A stretch of DNA of 6,836 nucleotides, from positions 1-6,836 of the forward strand of contig JABDQS010000016.1 of the NCBI GenBank assembly GCA_013042125.1, given 5' to 3'. Positions 5,279 through 6,836 of this stretch are shown piece after piece. The notes under the pieces are model-generated. The model saw nothing but the letters and a program-made list of their open reading frames with translations, was not told where the DNA came from and did not search any database. The DNA comes from Eudoraea sp. GTDB lineage: Bacteria; Bacteroidota; Bacteroidia; Flavobacteriales; Flavobacteriaceae. How positions within the stretch are numbered: position 1 is the stretch's first letter; each line of letters begins with the position of its first letter. Both the position numbers and the translations under genes were made by a program.

Positions 5279-6836
5279 ATGAAAAAATTACTCTTTTTAC
5301 TGATGCTGGCTAGTTTCAGCTTTGGTTCTCTTTTGCAAAAATCTTCGGCACAAAGTTCTACGAATGAATCATATGGTGCCAATCCAAAACTGGTTGTAGG
5401 GATCGTTGTAGATCAAATGCGCTATGATTACTTATCCCGATTTTGGGGTCATTACGGCGAGGGCGGATTTAAACGCTTGGTTAATGGTGGTTTCACCTGT
5501 AAGAATAACCACTTCAATTATGCACCAACATCAACCGGACCAGGCCATGCTTCCATATACTCCGGTACTACACCTTCAACTCATGGTATTATAGGTAATA
5601 CGTGGTACGATAAGCAATCTGGTAAAGTTGTGTATTGTGCTTCCGATGAGCAGTATAATTCAATAGGGACGGATATGGATACCGGGAAGATGTCACCGCA
5701 CAGAATGACGGTTTCTACTATTACAGACGAATTACGACTTTTCACACAGAAAAAAGGGAAAGTAATTGCCCTCGCACTAAAAGACCGTGGAGCAGTCTTA
5801 CCCGGCGGACACATGGCCAATGCAGCTTACTGGTTCAACGGTGGAATGGAAGGTCATTGGATCACTAGTTCTTATTATATGGAGGAACTTCCTAAATGGG
5901 TCCGTAATTTCAATAAAACTAATCCCGGAGAGAAGTATAAAACAGAATGGGATACCCAGAAGGATATAAGTACCTATGTTGAAAGTGGTACAGATGATAA
6001 TATGTATGAAGGTCTATTTGGCGGAGAGTTAGCACCTGTATTCCCTCATGATTTACCCAAGATCTGGGATGATAACAGTCAGTTCGATATTTTAAAAGGA
6101 ACACCATACGGGAACAGCCTTACTGCAGATTTTGCTCTGGCTGCCTTAGATGGCGAAGCTCTAGGAGAGGATGATATCACAGATTTTCTTGCCGTTAGTT
6201 TTAGTAGCACTGATTATGTGGGGCACCAATTTGGAGTTAATTCCAAAGAAATTCAGGATACTTACATACGTCTAGACATGGAGCTTGAACGATTATTGAA
6301 AGCACTAGATAAAAAGGTTGGTGCCGGAGAGTATGTAGTCTTTCTTACTTCAGATCACGGGGCCGGGGATGTAACGGCCTATTTGAAAGACCAGAAAATA
6401 CCTGCCGGCAATATGGATTCTCAAGGGATGAGTGCAAAATTCAAGGAATTCATGTCATTTACTTACGGAGATGCTAATCTGATCAAGAATTTTAGTAATG
6501 CATCTTTCTTTTTGGATCATGATGTTATCCGCAACCTCGATCTAAAGGTTGAGGAAGTACAGCACGCTATTGGACAAGAGTTGTTAAGCTATGATGGTAT
6601 TAGCAGAGTATTTACAGGTCATCAAATGGTTCAGAATGAATATACCAGGGGTATTCCATATATCGTACAAAATGGGTATAACCAAAAACGTTCAGGAGAT
6701 GTAATGTTGGTGTTAGACCCGGCGGTAGTGTATTATCCGGAAACGGGATCAACGCATGGGTCTCCTTACATATATGACACTCATGTTCCTTTGATATTCT
6801 ATGGAAAAGGCATACCGAAGGGGAGCACAGTAGAAC
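5279..6836 (+). CDS. pafA: PafA-type alkaline phosphatase, 3' end beyond the window
   Basis: This open frame runs without a stop for 519 codons to the right edge. The product is a secreted phosphate-monoester hydrolase of the alkaline phosphatase superfamily, related to PafA of Elizabethkingia. Residues 1-24 form a signal peptide (KK, a hydrophobic core, probable cleavage after SSA). The two-zinc site is complete: Asp45 in VVDQMR, nucleophile Thr86 in TSTGPGH, Asp312 and His316 in STDYVGH, Asp359-His360 in TSDHG, and His493 in STHGSP. The substrate-binding residues Asn107, Lys168 and Arg170 (LKDR) are also present. From my recall of Elizabethkingia PafA numbering (Asp38, Thr79, Asn100, Lys162, Arg164, Asp305, His309, Asp352, His353, His486), the spacing agrees throughout to within a residue. 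With family lengths near 550, about 30 residues are probably missing. It likely supplies phosphate in the periplasm; it is divergent from mlaE. A phosphodiesterase is less likely given the Lys/Arg pair. Confidence 0.93.
   Translation, partial: MKKLLFLLMLASFSFGSLLQKSSAQSSTNESYGANPKLVVGIVVDQMRYDYLSRFWGHYGEGGFKRLVNGGFTCKNNHFNYAPTSTGPGHASIYSGTTPSTHGIIGNTWYDKQSGKVVYCASDEQYNSIGTDMDTGKMSPHRMTVSTITDELRLFTQKKGKVIALALKDRGAVLPGGHMANAAYWFNGGMEGHWITSSYYMEELPKWVRNFNKTNPGEKYKTEWDTQKDISTYVESGTDDNMYEGLFGGELAPVFPHDLPKIWDDNSQFDILKGTPYGNSLTADFALAALDGEALGEDDITDFLAVSFSSTDYVGHQFGVNSKEIQDTYIRLDMELERLLKALDKKVGAGEYVVFLTSDHGAGDVTAYLKDQKIPAGNMDSQGMSAKFKEFMSFTYGDANLIKNFSNASFFLDHDVIRNLDLKVEEVQHAIGQELLSYDGISRVFTGHQMVQNEYTRGIPYIVQNGYNQKRSGDVMLVLDPAVVYYPETGSTHGSPYIYDTHVPLIFYGKGIPKGSTVE

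Noticed and set aside
5581..6107. Short open frames on both strands (79, 60 and 62 codons) inside the phosphatase gene
   Set aside because: They are shadows of the PafA frame, which runs unbroken from 5279 to the window end with all catalytic residues.

Overview
The window looks like a chromosomal housekeeping segment of a Bacteroidota bacterium, most likely a Flavobacteriaceae member. The evidence is moderate to low GC by eye, Shine-Dalgarno-poor starts with A/T-rich leaders, TAnnTTTG-type -7 boxes, a lipoprotein with a Bacteroidota-style surface-export signal, and protein sequences of strongly flavobacterial character (SprT-like protease, single-domain GDP-mannose pyrophosphorylase, MlaE/MlaF, PafA phosphatase). 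I see no tRNA, rRNA, IS element, CRISPR array, phage gene or other sign of recent transfer.

Layout, left to right: (1) a small minus-strand lipoprotein with a lipocalin-like GxW motif (16-411); (2) a 102-bp divergent intergenic region; (3) a plus-strand three-gene run, SprT-like metalloprotease (514-1128), mannose-1-phosphate guanylyltransferase (1118-2200, overlapping the first gene by 11 bp) and a DUF389 membrane protein (2214-3668, 13-bp gap), probably one transcript; (4) a minus-strand pair meeting this run tail to tail with stop codons that share TTAA: an MlaF-type ABC ATPase (3665-4432) and its MlaE-type permease (4432-5169), coupled through TAATG; (5) a 109-bp divergent intergenic region with a candidate -7 box and an inverted repeat; (6) a plus-strand PafA-type alkaline phosphatase (5279 onward) that runs off the right edge.

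Functionally the genes lean towards the cell envelope: GDP-mannose supply for glycans, phospholipid transport between membranes, a multi-spanning protein with a probable periplasmic domain, a secreted phosphomonoesterase and a probable surface lipoprotein. SprT is the exception. The genes form adjacent transcription units rather than one obvious system. I found no convincing undescribed defence or mobile system. The points most worth following up are the MlaEF pair without an adjacent MCE (MlaD) gene, the predicted periplasmic coiled-coil domain of the DUF389 protein, the lipoprotein's surface-export signal with a CxxxC tail, and the -7 box almost abutting the SprT start.
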